DNA of 64,000 bases from Streptomyces sp. NBC_00289 (GTDB lineage Bacteria; Actinomycetota; Actinomycetes; Streptomycetales; Streptomycetaceae), in assembly GCF_041435115.1 (NCBI RefSeq), contig NZ_CP108046.1, positions 6,138,001 to 6,202,000 of the forward strand. Reading direction: 5' to 3'. Below are positions 17,053-26,078 of this stretch, in pieces. The notes under the pieces were generated by a model. That model ran no database searches and was not told where the DNA came from. It was given only the letters and a program-made list of their open reading frames with translations. Positions within the stretch are counted from its first letter, which is position 1; every line of letters starts with the position of its first letter. Made by a program: the position numbers and the translations under genes.

Positions 17053-19266
17053 TCAGCTCCTCACGAGGGCGGCGGCCGGGGCCGGTGCCGGGGTGCGCTC
17101 GGCGAGTGGGATCACGGGCGGGATCGACGCGGGCGGTTCGCCGAGCAGCACCCGGCGCACGGTCCGCTCGGCCGCGAGTCCGTCGTCGAACTGGCAGAAG
17201 CGCTCACGGAAGGCGGCACGCAGGTCGGCGGCCGGGCCGTCCGCGTACGAGCCGTCCTCGAAGACGGCCGCCAGTTCGCCGGGCGTGCGCGCGACGCGGC
17301 CCGGCGGGGCCTCCATCAGGTCGAAGTAGACGCCCCGGGTCTCCCGGTAGACGTCCCAGTCGTCCGCGTACACGACGATCGGCCGGTCGAGGTTGGCGTA
17401 GTCGAACATGATCGACGAGTAGTCGGTGATCAGCGCGTCGGCGGCCAGGCACACGTCCTCGGAGGAGCGGTGCCGGGTGACGTCGATGATCCGCCCGCTG
17501 TCGCGCGCCGCGCCCTCGTCGTAGAAGTAGTGGGCGCGCAGCAGGATCACGTACTGGTCGCCGATCGCCTCGCAGAGCGCCTCCAGGTCGAGGCGGGACT
17601 CGAAGCCGGTGCTGTAGTCGCGGTGCGTGGGCGCGTACAGGAGAGCCGTCCTGCCCTCGGGGACGCCCAGTTCACGGCGGACACGGGCGACGTCCTCGGC
17701 GGTCGCCGTGTAGTAGACGTCGTTGCGCGGATAGCCGTACTCGAGGGTCTCGTGGGAGGCGGGGAAGGCCCGCTCCCACATCTCGGTCGAGTGCCGGTTG
17801 GAGGTCAGGTTGAAGTCCCAGCGGTCCACCCGGGCCAGCAGCTTGGCGAAACTGCCGGTCGCCGCGGCCACCACGGGGTACGTCGCCTGGTCGATGCCCA
17901 TCTTCTTCAGCGGGGTGCCGTGCTGGGTCTGCAGGTGCAGGCTGCCGGGGCGTTTGACGACGGCGTCCGCGAAGTTGGCGTTGTTGACGAGATAGGTGGC
18001 GCGCGCGAGCACCTCCCAGTACTCACGGCTGCCGATGACCGCGTACTCCACGTCCTCGGGCATCCCGGCCACCGCGTCGGGCTCGACCAGGAACACCGAG
18101 CGCAGGTGCGGGGCGAGTTCGCGGGCCTTGGCGTGGATCGCGGCCGGGCTGCACGCGTAGCCGCGGCCCCAGTAGGCGCAGTACACGGCGAGGCCGGGAT
18201 CCAGCGGGCGGCGCAGAGCGCGGGCGTACTGGAGGCGGGTGCGCAGGCCGCGCGGGCGCGGGACGCGCTGGGCCGCCCGCGCGGCCGACCGGTTGGCGCC
18301 GCGCAGGGCGCTGAACGCGGTGTACGAGCCGGACGCCAGCAGCCGGTGCTGCACGCCCAGGCTGCCGCCCGGCACCGGAAAGCCGGCCGGGCGGTGGCGC
18401 CGGTACAGCGCGGCCGCCCGGCGGAAGAAGGCGCGGCGTCCCGACGGCAGCCGCCGGGGGTGGGCGGCGGTCTTCAGGATCGCGGCGAACAGCTGCTCGA
18501 ACAGTGCGTGTGAACGCTCGCCGGACAGCTCCCGTTCCGCGGCCCTGGTCAGCACCAGGTCCGCCTGGTCGAGGAGTTCGGCGTGGTGCGGGCCCGGCAG
18601 GTTGAGGCGGCTGCCCTGGCGGCGCGTCAGATGCCGTACGGCGACCTGGCGCAGCACCGCCACCCGCTCGGCCTCGACCGTGACCAGCCCGCCGAAACCG
18701 ACGTCGGTGAAGTGGCTCTCGGGGAAGGCGATGTCGTGCCCGGTGAGGAAGGCCCGGCGGTAGACGGCGCTCCAGGCCGGCAGCTGCACGCCGGTGAGCC
18801 GCGGGGCGCGGCCGGGGGCGAAGGCGCCGTGCGGTGCCTTCGCCAGCAGCGGCGCCGCCGGGTTGGCCGGCTCGCCCTCCCACCAGGGGGCGCGCTCGTA
18901 CTCGGCGTACAGGACGTCGGCCTCGCCGTCGGCGCCGGTCTGCGACAGCCGGGCGTCCAGCGCCGCCAGCGCCCCCGGCACGAGAACGTCGTCGCCGTCC
19001 AGGAACAGCAGATACGCGCCGGTCGCCGCCCGCAGCCCGGTGTTACGGGCCCCGGCCAGACCGGCCGACGCCGGCGAGTGCACCGGGGTCACGCGGGTGT
19101 CCCGCTCGGCGTACCGGGCGACGACGTCAGCGGCGGGGCAGTCGGGCGCGTCGCAGACCGGGATCAGCTCGAAGTCGCCGAAGGACTGGGCGAGGACCGA
19201 GTCCAGCGCCAGGGACAACCGGCCGGCGACCCCGTGGGACGGGACGATGATGCTGAAGCGGGGCAT
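17053..19266 (-). CDS. Bifunctional glycosyltransferase 2 / CDP-glycerol glycerophosphotransferase (TagF-like), paralogue 2
   Basis: A 737-aa protein with the same two-domain plan. N-terminal GT2: PRFSIIVPSHGVAGRLSLALDS, acceptor-side FLDGDDVL. C-terminal Glyphos_transf: HLQTQHGTPLKKMGID, GYPRNDVYY, LYAPTHRDYS, TDYSSIMFDYANLDRPIVVYADDWD. The GT2 part has diverged: where the other two copies have VDDRSPD, this one has VCDAPDC, so its sugar-transfer site may differ or be impaired. The ATG at 19266 has GAGAGAAAGAG upstream. Intergenic distance to the third paralogue is 160 bp of GC-rich sequence, and 4 bp to paralogue 1, so these two are cotranscribed. Confidence 0.92.
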   Translation of the reverse strand: MPRFSIIVPSHGVAGRLSLALDSVLAQSFGDFELIPVCDAPDCPAADVVARYAERDTRVTPVHSPASAGLAGARNTGLRAATGAYLLFLDGDDVLVPGALAALDARLSQTGADGEADVLYAEYERAPWWEGEPANPAAPLLAKAPHGAFAPGRAPRLTGVQLPAWSAVYRRAFLTGHDIAFPESHFTDVGFGGLVTVEAERVAVLRQVAVRHLTRRQGSRLNLPGPHHAELLDQADLVLTRAAERELSGERSHALFEQLFAAILKTAAHPRRLPSGRRAFFRRAAALYRRHRPAGFPVPGGSLGVQHRLLASGSYTAFSALRGANRSAARAAQRVPRPRGLRTRLQYARALRRPLDPGLAVYCAYWGRGYACSPAAIHAKARELAPHLRSVFLVEPDAVAGMPEDVEYAVIGSREYWEVLARATYLVNNANFADAVVKRPGSLHLQTQHGTPLKKMGIDQATYPVVAAATGSFAKLLARVDRWDFNLTSNRHSTEMWERAFPASHETLEYGYPRNDVYYTATAEDVARVRRELGVPEGRTALLYAPTHRDYSTGFESRLDLEALCEAIGDQYVILLRAHYFYDEGAARDSGRIIDVTRHRSSEDVCLAADALITDYSSIMFDYANLDRPIVVYADDWDVYRETRGVYFDLMEAPPGRVARTPGELAAVFEDGSYADGPAADLRAAFRERFCQFDDGLAAERTVRRVLLGEPPASIPPVIPLAERTPAPAPAAALVRS

Positions 19267-19426
19267 TCTGCTCTTTCTCTCGGTGTTCTCGCGGAGGCCC
19301 GGAACGCCTCGGGCGGCGCCGCGGCGGCCGGGCCCTCCGGCCGGCCGCCAGGTGGACGGCCGGGTCGGCGTGGGCCGCGACGGGCGGGAGGGCATACGGG
19401 CGAACTCCCCGGGCTGGGAACGGTGT

Positions 19427-21697
19427 TCAGAGGCGGTCGGTGAGGGCCGGCGGACTCGCGGGCTGCGGCACGGTGGCGAGGGGCGAGCGCGCCAGACCCG
19501 CGGCCGCGGACGGCACCGGGCGGCGTTCGGCGAGCGGGATGACGTGCGGCAGCCGTGCCTCCTCCGTACCGAGCAGGACCCGGCGTACGACGCGTTCGGC
19601 GGCGCGTCCGTCGTCGTACGGGCAGAAGCGCTCGCGGAACGCGGAGCGCAGCTGGGTGGAGCGGGAGCCGCGCCAGTGGCCGCTGGCGAAGATGTCGATC
19701 AGCTCGTCCTCACTGCGCGCGACCGCGCCCGGCGGGAAGGACCGCAGGTCGAAGTAGGTGCCGCGGGCGGCTTCGTACGCCTCCCAGTCGTCGGCGTGGA
19801 TCACGATGGGGCGGTCGAGGTTGGCGTAGTCGAACATGATCGACGAGTAGTCGGTGACCAGGGCGTCCGAGGCGAGGCAGAGGGACTCGACACTCGGGTG
19901 GTCGGTCACGTCGATCAGCCGGCGGCCCGGCGCGGTCACGAGCGGGGCGCCGTACGCGTGGTGGGCGCGGGCCAGGACGACGAAGCGGGGGCCGAGACGG
20001 CGCAGCAGACGGTCCAGGTCGAGGGCGGTGCGCATGCTCCGGCGGTAGTCGCGGTGGGTGGGCGCGTACAGGATCGCGACCGTGCCCTCGGGGATGCCGA
20101 GCGACTCGCGCAGCCGGGTCACGTCCGCCGAGGTGGCCCGCTGGAAGACGTCGTTGCGCGGCGAGCCGTACTCCAGCGTGGTGTAGCCGCCGGGATAGAC
20201 GCGCTCCCAGGTCAGCGTGGTGTGCCGGTTCGCGGTCACGACGTAGTCCCACTGGTCGACGCCGCGCAGAAGCTCGTCGAAGTCGGTGCCGCGGGCAGCC
20301 GCCGGGTGCTCCTGGAGGTCGAGGCCCATGTGCTTGAGCGGGGTGCCGTGCTGGGTTTGGACGAAGACCTGCCCGGGGCGCTTGACCACACGGCGGTCGA
20401 AGTTGACGTTGTTGACGAGGTACTTGGAGCGGGCCAGCGCCGTCCAGTACGCGGCCGTACCGGGGCGCAGCCGGCGCGGGCCCGGCGGGATCGTGTGGTG
20501 GTGTTCGGGGCGGGCGATCCACGCCGTGCGCATGTGGGGGGCCAGGCCCCGGAACGCCTGCTCGAGGGCGCCCGGGGCGCAGCCGTGGCCGCGGCCCCGG
20601 TACGCGGTGAAGACGGCACGGTCGGCCCGCAGGGGCAGGCGCAGCTGGACGCGGTAGTGCAGCCGGAGCGCGCCGCGGCGGACCGACCTCAGCAGGCGCG
20701 CGCTCAGCCGTGCCGTCCGCCGGTGCAGGGCCGACGCCAGCTGGAGGGCGCGGAACGTGCGGTGCAGACCCAGGCGGACCAGCGCGTGCCGCGGCCGCGA
20801 GCTCAGCGGGACGGGCGCACCGGGAACGCGGTAACGGCGGTAGTGGGCGCGGGCCATGCGCAGGAACTCGGCGCGGCTGCCGCGCGGCAGCCGGTCGCGC
20901 CGGGTGAACACCTTCGCCAGGTGGTCGACCATGCGGCGGAACAACACCGGCCGCCAGCGCGCCAGTTCGGGGCGCGAGTCGACGAACGCGAAGACCCGGT
21001 CGTACTGCTCGAAGACATCGAAGTGCCGGCGGCTCGTGGTGCCCAGGATGTTGCCCTGCCGGCGCTGCCGGTAGTGGACGCACGTCCGGTCGAGGGTCGC
21101 GATCGACTCCGCGGCCAGCAGCGCCGGGTACGTCCACGGCGTGTCCTCGTAGTAGCCGGGAGGGAAGGTGAACCCCTCACGCTCCACGAACTCCCGGCGG
21201 TACGCCTTGTTCCAGGCCACCATGAGCAGACGCAGCAGCCCGGGCCGGTCCGCCAGCCGGAAGGGGGCCGGACCCCGCTCGGTGAGCTGCGCCGCCGCCG
21301 CGTTGGGGACGGTCTCGCCCGACCAGAACGTGCGCGCGTAGTCGTACACGAGGACGTCCGGCTCGCCGGTCTCCTTCAGCCGGTCGGCGATCGAGCGCAG
21401 CGCGTCCGGGGTCAGCGTGTCGTCCCCGTCCAGGAAGAGCAGGTAGTCGCCCGTCGCCTCCGCCAGGCCCGCGTTGCGGGCGCTGCCCAGGCCCTGGTTC
21501 TCCGCCAGGTGTATGGGGCGCACGCGCGCGTCGCGGGCCGCGAACTCGTCGATGATCGCCCCGCAGGCGTCCGGCGAACGGTCGTCGACCGCGATCAGTT
21601 CGAGATCGGGGTACGACTGGGAGAGCACCGAGTCCAGACACTCGTGCAGGTACGCCTGAACCTTGTACGCGGGGACGATGACACTGAACCTGGGCAA
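19427..21697 (-). CDS. Bifunctional glycosyltransferase 2 / CDP-glycerol glycerophosphotransferase (TagF-like), paralogue 3
   Basis: A 756-aa protein, most upstream of the three. GT2 domain: LPRFSVIVPAYKVQAYLHECLDS, VDDRSPDACG, FLDGDDTL. Glyphos_transf domain: FVQTQHGTPLKHMGLD, GSPRNDVF, LYAPTHRDYR, TDYSSIMFDYANLDRPIVIHADDWE. The start is inferred by alignment with the paralogues, which begin MPRFS or VPRFS: here the corresponding codon is TTG at 21697, preceded by GGATG repeats, and no closer ATG or GTG is in frame. Its similarity to the other two indicates local duplication. The promoter should lie in 21698-21804. Confidence 0.9.
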   Translation of the reverse strand: MPRFSVIVPAYKVQAYLHECLDSVLSQSYPDLELIAVDDRSPDACGAIIDEFAARDARVRPIHLAENQGLGSARNAGLAEATGDYLLFLDGDDTLTPDALRSIADRLKETGEPDVLVYDYARTFWSGETVPNAAAAQLTERGPAPFRLADRPGLLRLLMVAWNKAYRREFVEREGFTFPPGYYEDTPWTYPALLAAESIATLDRTCVHYRQRRQGNILGTTSRRHFDVFEQYDRVFAFVDSRPELARWRPVLFRRMVDHLAKVFTRRDRLPRGSRAEFLRMARAHYRRYRVPGAPVPLSSRPRHALVRLGLHRTFRALQLASALHRRTARLSARLLRSVRRGALRLHYRVQLRLPLRADRAVFTAYRGRGHGCAPGALEQAFRGLAPHMRTAWIARPEHHHTIPPGPRRLRPGTAAYWTALARSKYLVNNVNFDRRVVKRPGQVFVQTQHGTPLKHMGLDLQEHPAAARGTDFDELLRGVDQWDYVVTANRHTTLTWERVYPGGYTTLEYGSPRNDVFQRATSADVTRLRESLGIPEGTVAILYAPTHRDYRRSMRTALDLDRLLRRLGPRFVVLARAHHAYGAPLVTAPGRRLIDVTDHPSVESLCLASDALVTDYSSIMFDYANLDRPIVIHADDWEAYEAARGTYFDLRSFPPGAVARSEDELIDIFASGHWRGSRSTQLRSAFRERFCPYDDGRAAERVVRRVLLGTEEARLPHVIPLAERRPVPSAAAGLARSPLATVPQPASPPALTDRL

Positions 21698-21804
21698 GGG
21701 ACATCCACATCCATCGGTCGGCGCGGGCGTTCTGCCCGGGAACGGCCAATGGAGTGACTTGGTTACGCCGCGTACGGCATACGGGGGATTGTGGGTGAAC
21801 GCGA

Positions 21805-21835
21805 GGGGGCGGACCGGTGTCGCCGGCCCGCCCCC
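21805..21835 (-). terminator. Terminator of the sugar ABC importer operon
   Basis: A 13-bp stem with one mismatch (21805-21817 and 21823-21835, loop of 5) lies just past the permease stop codon on the leftward strand. Confidence 0.65.
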
Positions 21836-21867
21836 CTGACGCCCCCTCAAGGCGCGCTCCGCGTCGC

Positions 21868-22752
21868 CTACTTGACCGCGCCCGCCATCACTCCGGACAC
21901 GAACTGCCGCTGGAACGCGAAGAACACGGCCAGTGGGATCACCATGGAGATGAAGGCGCCGGGTGCCAGGATCTCGATGTTGCTGCCGAACTGCCGTACC
22001 TGCTGCTGCAGGGCGACGGTCAGCGGCTGTGACCGCGCGTCCGAGAACACCAGCGCGACCAGCATGTCGTTCCACACCCACAGGAACTGGAAGATCCCCA
22101 GGGACGCGATCGCCGGCGCGCCCAGCGGCAGCACCACGGTCGTGAACAGCCGGACCTCGCCCGCGCCGTCGAGCCGCGCCGCCTCCAGCAGCTCCCGCGG
22201 GATCTCCGCGAAGAAGTTGCGCAACAGGAAGATCGCGAACGGCAGTCCGAAACCGACGTGGAAGAGCACCACGCCGATGATGTCGCCGAAGATCCCGATC
22301 TTGCCGAAGAGGTCCGACAGCGGGATCAGGGCGACCTGGACCGGTACGACGAGCAGCGCCACCACGACCACGAACCACCAGTCGCGGCCCTTGAAGTCCA
22401 GCCAGGCGAAGGCGTATCCGGCCATCGCGCCGATGAGTACCACCAGCAGGGTCGCCGGGACGGTGATCCAGACCGTGTTGAGCAGCGACTGCGTGATCGC
22501 GTCGTTCTCCAGGAGCGTCCGGTAGCTCTTGACGGTCAGCTCGCTCGGCGCGGTGAAGGCCTTCCACCAGCCCGTGGAGGCGATGTCGGTCGGGTCGCGG
22601 AACGACGAGACCAGCAGGCCGAACGTGGGCACCATCCACAGCAGCGCGACGAGGATCAGGAAGACCCGCATCACCCCGCCCGCAGTGCCGCTCGCCACCC
22701 GGGCGGCGACGGACCGTTTGGCGCGTACGCCTGTCGAGTCGAGGGCGGTCAC
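21868..22752 (-). CDS. Sugar ABC importer permease (MalG-like)
   Basis: A 294-aa inner-membrane subunit of a CUT1-type carbohydrate importer with six predicted helices. The cytoplasmic EAA loop reads LLEAARLDGAGEVRLFTTVVLPLGAPA, which docks the ATPase. It ends in the family-typical FQRQFVSGVMAGAVK. The start is GTG 22752, overlapping the stop of the MalF-like gene by 4 bp, so the two are translationally coupled. No ATPase is encoded nearby; in streptomycetes a shared ATPase (MsiK) usually serves such importers (established knowledge), so dependence on it is likely here. Confidence 0.94.
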   Translation of the reverse strand: MTALDSTGVRAKRSVAARVASGTAGGVMRVFLILVALLWMVPTFGLLVSSFRDPTDIASTGWWKAFTAPSELTVKSYRTLLENDAITQSLLNTVWITVPATLLVVLIGAMAGYAFAWLDFKGRDWWFVVVVALLVVPVQVALIPLSDLFGKIGIFGDIIGVVLFHVGFGLPFAIFLLRNFFAEIPRELLEAARLDGAGEVRLFTTVVLPLGAPAIASLGIFQFLWVWNDMLVALVFSDARSQPLTVALQQQVRQFGSNIEILAPGAFISMVIPLAVFFAFQRQFVSGVMAGAVK

Positions 22753-24101
22753 CGTTGACGCTCCCTTCGCAGCCGGCGGATGTTGACGAACATCACCGGC
22801 AGGACGAGCAGCAGGAGGATGACGCCGATCGCGCTGCCGACGCCGTAGTTGCCGCCGCCGCCGAAGGACGACAGGAACAGTTGCAGCGCGAGCACGTTGG
22901 CGTCGTCCTGACTGGGCTGCGGGGCGATGATGTAGACCAGGTCGAAGATCTTCATCACGTTGATCATCAGGGTGACGAGGACGACGACCAGGACCGGCAT
23001 CAGGAGGGGGACCGTGACCTTCCGGAACACCTGCCACTCGTTGGCGCCGTCGACCCGGGCCGCCTCCAGCAGATTGCGGTCGACTCCCGCCAGACCGGCC
23101 GCGATCAGCACCATCGCGAAGCCCGCCCACATCCAGACGTAGCTGCCGATGATGGCCGGGGTGACCAGCGTCGGGCCCAGCCAGTCGATGCCGTTGTAGG
23201 GGGCCGAGAAGTTCGAGCCCGGCAGCCGGACCTGCGCTCCGTCGGCCTCGGCCGGCAGGGTGAAGGTGCCGTCCGCCCCGCTCTTCGCCGAGGCGACCAC
23301 CTTGCCGTCCCGCACGGCCTCGACCTTCACCCCCTTCAGCGCCTTCTCACCCGGGTCGACCTGGCCCTTCGTCCCGCCGCCGCCCAGCTTGAAGTCCAGC
23401 CAGACGGTGCCGGTGACGCCGTCACCGCTCGCGGCCCGCGCGTCCTCGGGGGTGCCGGGGAGCTTGTTCGGGGCGATGCCCACCAGGGGCAGCAGGACCG
23501 GGGTGCCCGCCCGCACCGTCCCCGTCGTGGTGAACGAGCCGCCGCCGGACGCCTTCAGGTCGCTCGCCGTGGCGTTGGGCCTGGCCTTGGGATAGACCGA
23601 CGAGTCGACGAAGGCGTCGTGCACGGAGGTGACGACCGCGTTGGCGACGCCCTGGTCCGGGTCCTGCTCGTACACCAGGCGGAAGATGATGCCGGCGGCG
23701 AGCATGGAGATCGCCATCGGCATGAAGACCAGCAGCTTGAACGCCGTACCCCAGCGCACCCGCTCGGTCAGCACCGCGAAGATCAGGCCCAGCGCGGTGA
23801 CGAGGGCCGGGGCGACCGCGACCCAGATCGCCGTGTTGCGGACGGCGGTGAGCGTCGAGTCGTTGGTGAAGATGTCGCCGTAGTTCTCCAGACCGACGAA
23901 ACCCGAACCGTCGGCGTCGTAGAGGCTGCGCCAGACCGAGTACCCGATCGGGTAGACCACGAGCGAGCCGAGGAGCACCAGCGCGGGCAGCAGAAACAGC
24001 ACCGCCACCCACAGCCGGGTCCCCGTCACGCTCTTGCGCGGTGGGACGGAGGGCGTCGGCAGTGCGCCGGCGCCCTCCGCCGAGTTCGCGACGGAAGCCA
24101 T
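22749..24101 (-). CDS. Sugar ABC importer permease (MalF-like) with inserted extracytoplasmic domain
   Basis: A 450-aa permease, about 150 residues longer than usual CUT1 MalF-type subunits. The membrane core is normal: FLLPALVLLGSLVVYPIGYS at the start and the EAA loop LLEAARVDGANEWQVFRKVTVPLL near the end. Between them, at about residues 152-305, lies an insertion that contains VTGTVWLDFKLGGG, DPGEKALKGVKVEAV and SGADGTFTLP, the pattern of an SdrD-B/Cna-B-like Ig fold. By topology it should face outward, where the binding protein docks. E. coli MalF also has a large periplasmic P2 loop, but this one looks unrelated. The gene follows the binding-protein gene by 8 bp. Confidence 0.92.
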   Translation of the reverse strand: MASVANSAEGAGALPTPSVPPRKSVTGTRLWVAVLFLLPALVLLGSLVVYPIGYSVWRSLYDADGSGFVGLENYGDIFTNDSTLTAVRNTAIWVAVAPALVTALGLIFAVLTERVRWGTAFKLLVFMPMAISMLAAGIIFRLVYEQDPDQGVANAVVTSVHDAFVDSSVYPKARPNATASDLKASGGGSFTTTGTVRAGTPVLLPLVGIAPNKLPGTPEDARAASGDGVTGTVWLDFKLGGGGTKGQVDPGEKALKGVKVEAVRDGKVVASAKSGADGTFTLPAEADGAQVRLPGSNFSAPYNGIDWLGPTLVTPAIIGSYVWMWAGFAMVLIAAGLAGVDRNLLEAARVDGANEWQVFRKVTVPLLMPVLVVVLVTLMINVMKIFDLVYIIAPQPSQDDANVLALQLFLSSFGGGGNYGVGSAIGVILLLLVLPVMFVNIRRLRRERQR

Positions 24102-24109
24102 ACGGGGCG

Positions 24110-25492
24110 TCAGCCGGCCTTGTACGCCTTGGCGGCGTCGGACTCGAGTTTGCTCTGGGCGCCCGCCACGTCGCTCGGGTTCTTCAGGAAGTCCTGCAGG
24201 TCCTTCCACTCGCCGATGCCCGCCGTACCGCCGAACGCCGCCGGGGCCTGGTCGGACATGTCGAAGCGGAAGTCGTCGCCCGCCGCGAGCAGCGCCTTCG
24301 CGATGTCGCGGGTCACCGCGTCCTTGTACGTGCCCTGGTCCATCTCCTTGTTCGGGGAGATGAAGCCGCCCTGAGCCGCCCAGATCTCCGCCGCGTCCGT
24401 CGAGGCCAGGAACGTCATCAGCGCCTGCGGGCCCTTGCCGTCCTTGAGCGCCACGGCCACGTCGCCGCCGCTGACCACGGGGGCCTGCGCGCCGACCGCC
24501 GGGAACGGGAAGACCTTGGCGTCCGTGCCGACCTTCGCCTTCGTGTCGGCGTTGATGTTCGCGGTCACGAAGTCGCCCTCGTAGACCATCGCGGCCGGGC
24601 TGTCACCCGAGAAGGTCTGGGTGACCGACTTCGGGAACTCCGTCTGCAGCGCACCGGAACGGCCGCCCGCTATCAGGTCGTCCTTGCCCCAGAGCTGGGC
24701 CAGCGTGGTGAGGGCGGCCTTCACCGACGGGTCCGTCCACTTGATCTTGTGCTGGGCCAACTGGTCGTACTTCTCCGGGCCGGCCTGCGAGAGGTAGACG
24801 TTCTCGAACCAGTCGGTGAGCGTCCAGCCGTCGGCGCCGCCGATGGAGACGGCGGGGGAACCGGCGTCGGACAGCGTCTGGGCGGTGCTCAGGAAGTCCT
24901 TCCAGGTCTTGGGGGCGTCCGTGATGCCCGCCGCCTCGAAGGCCGCCGTGTTGTACCAGACGAGCGACTTGTTGGCCGCCTTCACGTACACGCCGTACTG
25001 CTTGCCCTTGTACGCCCCGAGCTCCTGCCAGCCCGTGGAGAAGTTCTTGGAGGACTGCGCCTGGGCCTCGGTGCCGAGCGGCTTGAGCCAGCCCTTGTCC
25101 GCGAACTGGTGGAGCACGCCGACCTGCGGCAGGAACGCCACGTCCGGCGGCTTGCCGCCCTGGATCTTGGTACCGAGGAAGGTGGAGGTGTTGTTGCCGG
25201 TCGGCACGAAGTCGACCTTCGCGCCGGTGCGCTTCTCGAACTCGGTCAGGACCTTCGTGAAGTTCTCCTGCTCGGGTCCGGTCCAGACGGCGGCGACCTC
25301 CAGTGTCTGTCCGTCCAGCTTGGGAAGCTGAAGGGAGCTGCCGCTCTCCGAAGGGCCGCCTCCCTGGCCCTCCTTGCCCTTGTCGTCGTCTCCGCCGCAC
25401 CCGGTGAGTGCCAGCGCGAGGGTGCCGGCCAGTACGGCTGCGGCGGTTTGCGTGACCCTGCGGGTCCGGATGGTGCTGCTCGTGCTGCGCAT
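24110..25492 (-). CDS. Sugar ABC importer substrate-binding lipoprotein (family 1)
   Basis: A 460-aa extracellular solute-binding lipoprotein. The lipobox is LALTGCGG; the mature protein begins at that Cys and is tethered to the membrane. Characteristic features of the family are LEVAAVWTGPEQENFTKVLTEFEKRTGAKVDF, DVAFLPQ, and the MVYEGDFV strand. The ATG at 25492 is used (GTG 25495 is directly in front), with GGGG about 6 bp upstream. It heads the operon binding protein - MalF-like - MalG-like. The ligand is not evident from sequence; distant resemblance to alpha-glucoside binding proteins is all I can claim. No transcriptional regulator gene is adjacent. Confidence 0.92.
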   Translation of the reverse strand: MRSTSSTIRTRRVTQTAAAVLAGTLALALTGCGGDDDKGKEGQGGGPSESGSSLQLPKLDGQTLEVAAVWTGPEQENFTKVLTEFEKRTGAKVDFVPTGNNTSTFLGTKIQGGKPPDVAFLPQVGVLHQFADKGWLKPLGTEAQAQSSKNFSTGWQELGAYKGKQYGVYVKAANKSLVWYNTAAFEAAGITDAPKTWKDFLSTAQTLSDAGSPAVSIGGADGWTLTDWFENVYLSQAGPEKYDQLAQHKIKWTDPSVKAALTTLAQLWGKDDLIAGGRSGALQTEFPKSVTQTFSGDSPAAMVYEGDFVTANINADTKAKVGTDAKVFPFPAVGAQAPVVSGGDVAVALKDGKGPQALMTFLASTDAAEIWAAQGGFISPNKEMDQGTYKDAVTRDIAKALLAAGDDFRFDMSDQAPAAFGGTAGIGEWKDLQDFLKNPSDVAGAQSKLESDAAKAYKAG

Positions 25493-26078
25493 CACTGCCC
25501 CGTTCTTCGTTCCTCGTCGAACGCTCGAACGCTGTCCCGTGTGATCTGGTCTACGCCTGGGGGAATGGAGGCGGCAAGACCGCGTCTCGTGTCAAGTGGG
25601 CGATCGTAATGCCCTCGTGACCAGTGCCTCCGGAGGGTCCGCCCGTCCCTCCGGCGGTCGGGCCTGTGCCTCCGGCGGTCGGGCCGAGGTGGGTATGCGC
25701 CGCTGCCGGGGGTGGTGAGGGGGCGTCGGGGTCCGCGCGGGCGGGGCCTGTTGGGGATGCGTCGAAGGTGCGGGTGTGGGCCGAGGGTGTTAGAGCTGGT
25801 GCCGGAGCAGGGGAGGGCTCGTGCTCGGTGCCGGGCGGGCCGGGAGACCTGCCGGGCGGACGGCGTCCGCGTCGTGCGGCCGATGCCGGGGCGCCTGCGG
25901 CTGCGCGTCTGCGTCTTGCGGCCGGTGCTGCGCCGGGTGCGCTGCCGGTGCGGGCGGACTGCGCCCTTGCGTTGCCCCGTCCGCCCGCGTGCGTTGCCTG
26001 CGTTGCCCCGCCTGCCTGGCGCGGACGGCACCGTGCCGTCGGCCCCGGCCGTGGTGGTGTCGGCCCGGGGCGGTGGGG
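25493..26078. other. 586-bp gap between sugar ABC operon and FHA/FtsK gene
   Basis: I find no convincing gene. Open frames here encode low-complexity Arg/Pro/Gly sequence on both strands. CCTCCGGCGGTCGGGCC is repeated at 25648-25664 and 25669-25685. A TTGACA (complement of 25590-25595) on the leftward strand could belong to the promoter of the binding-protein gene, but no good -10 lies at the right distance. Confidence 0.6.
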
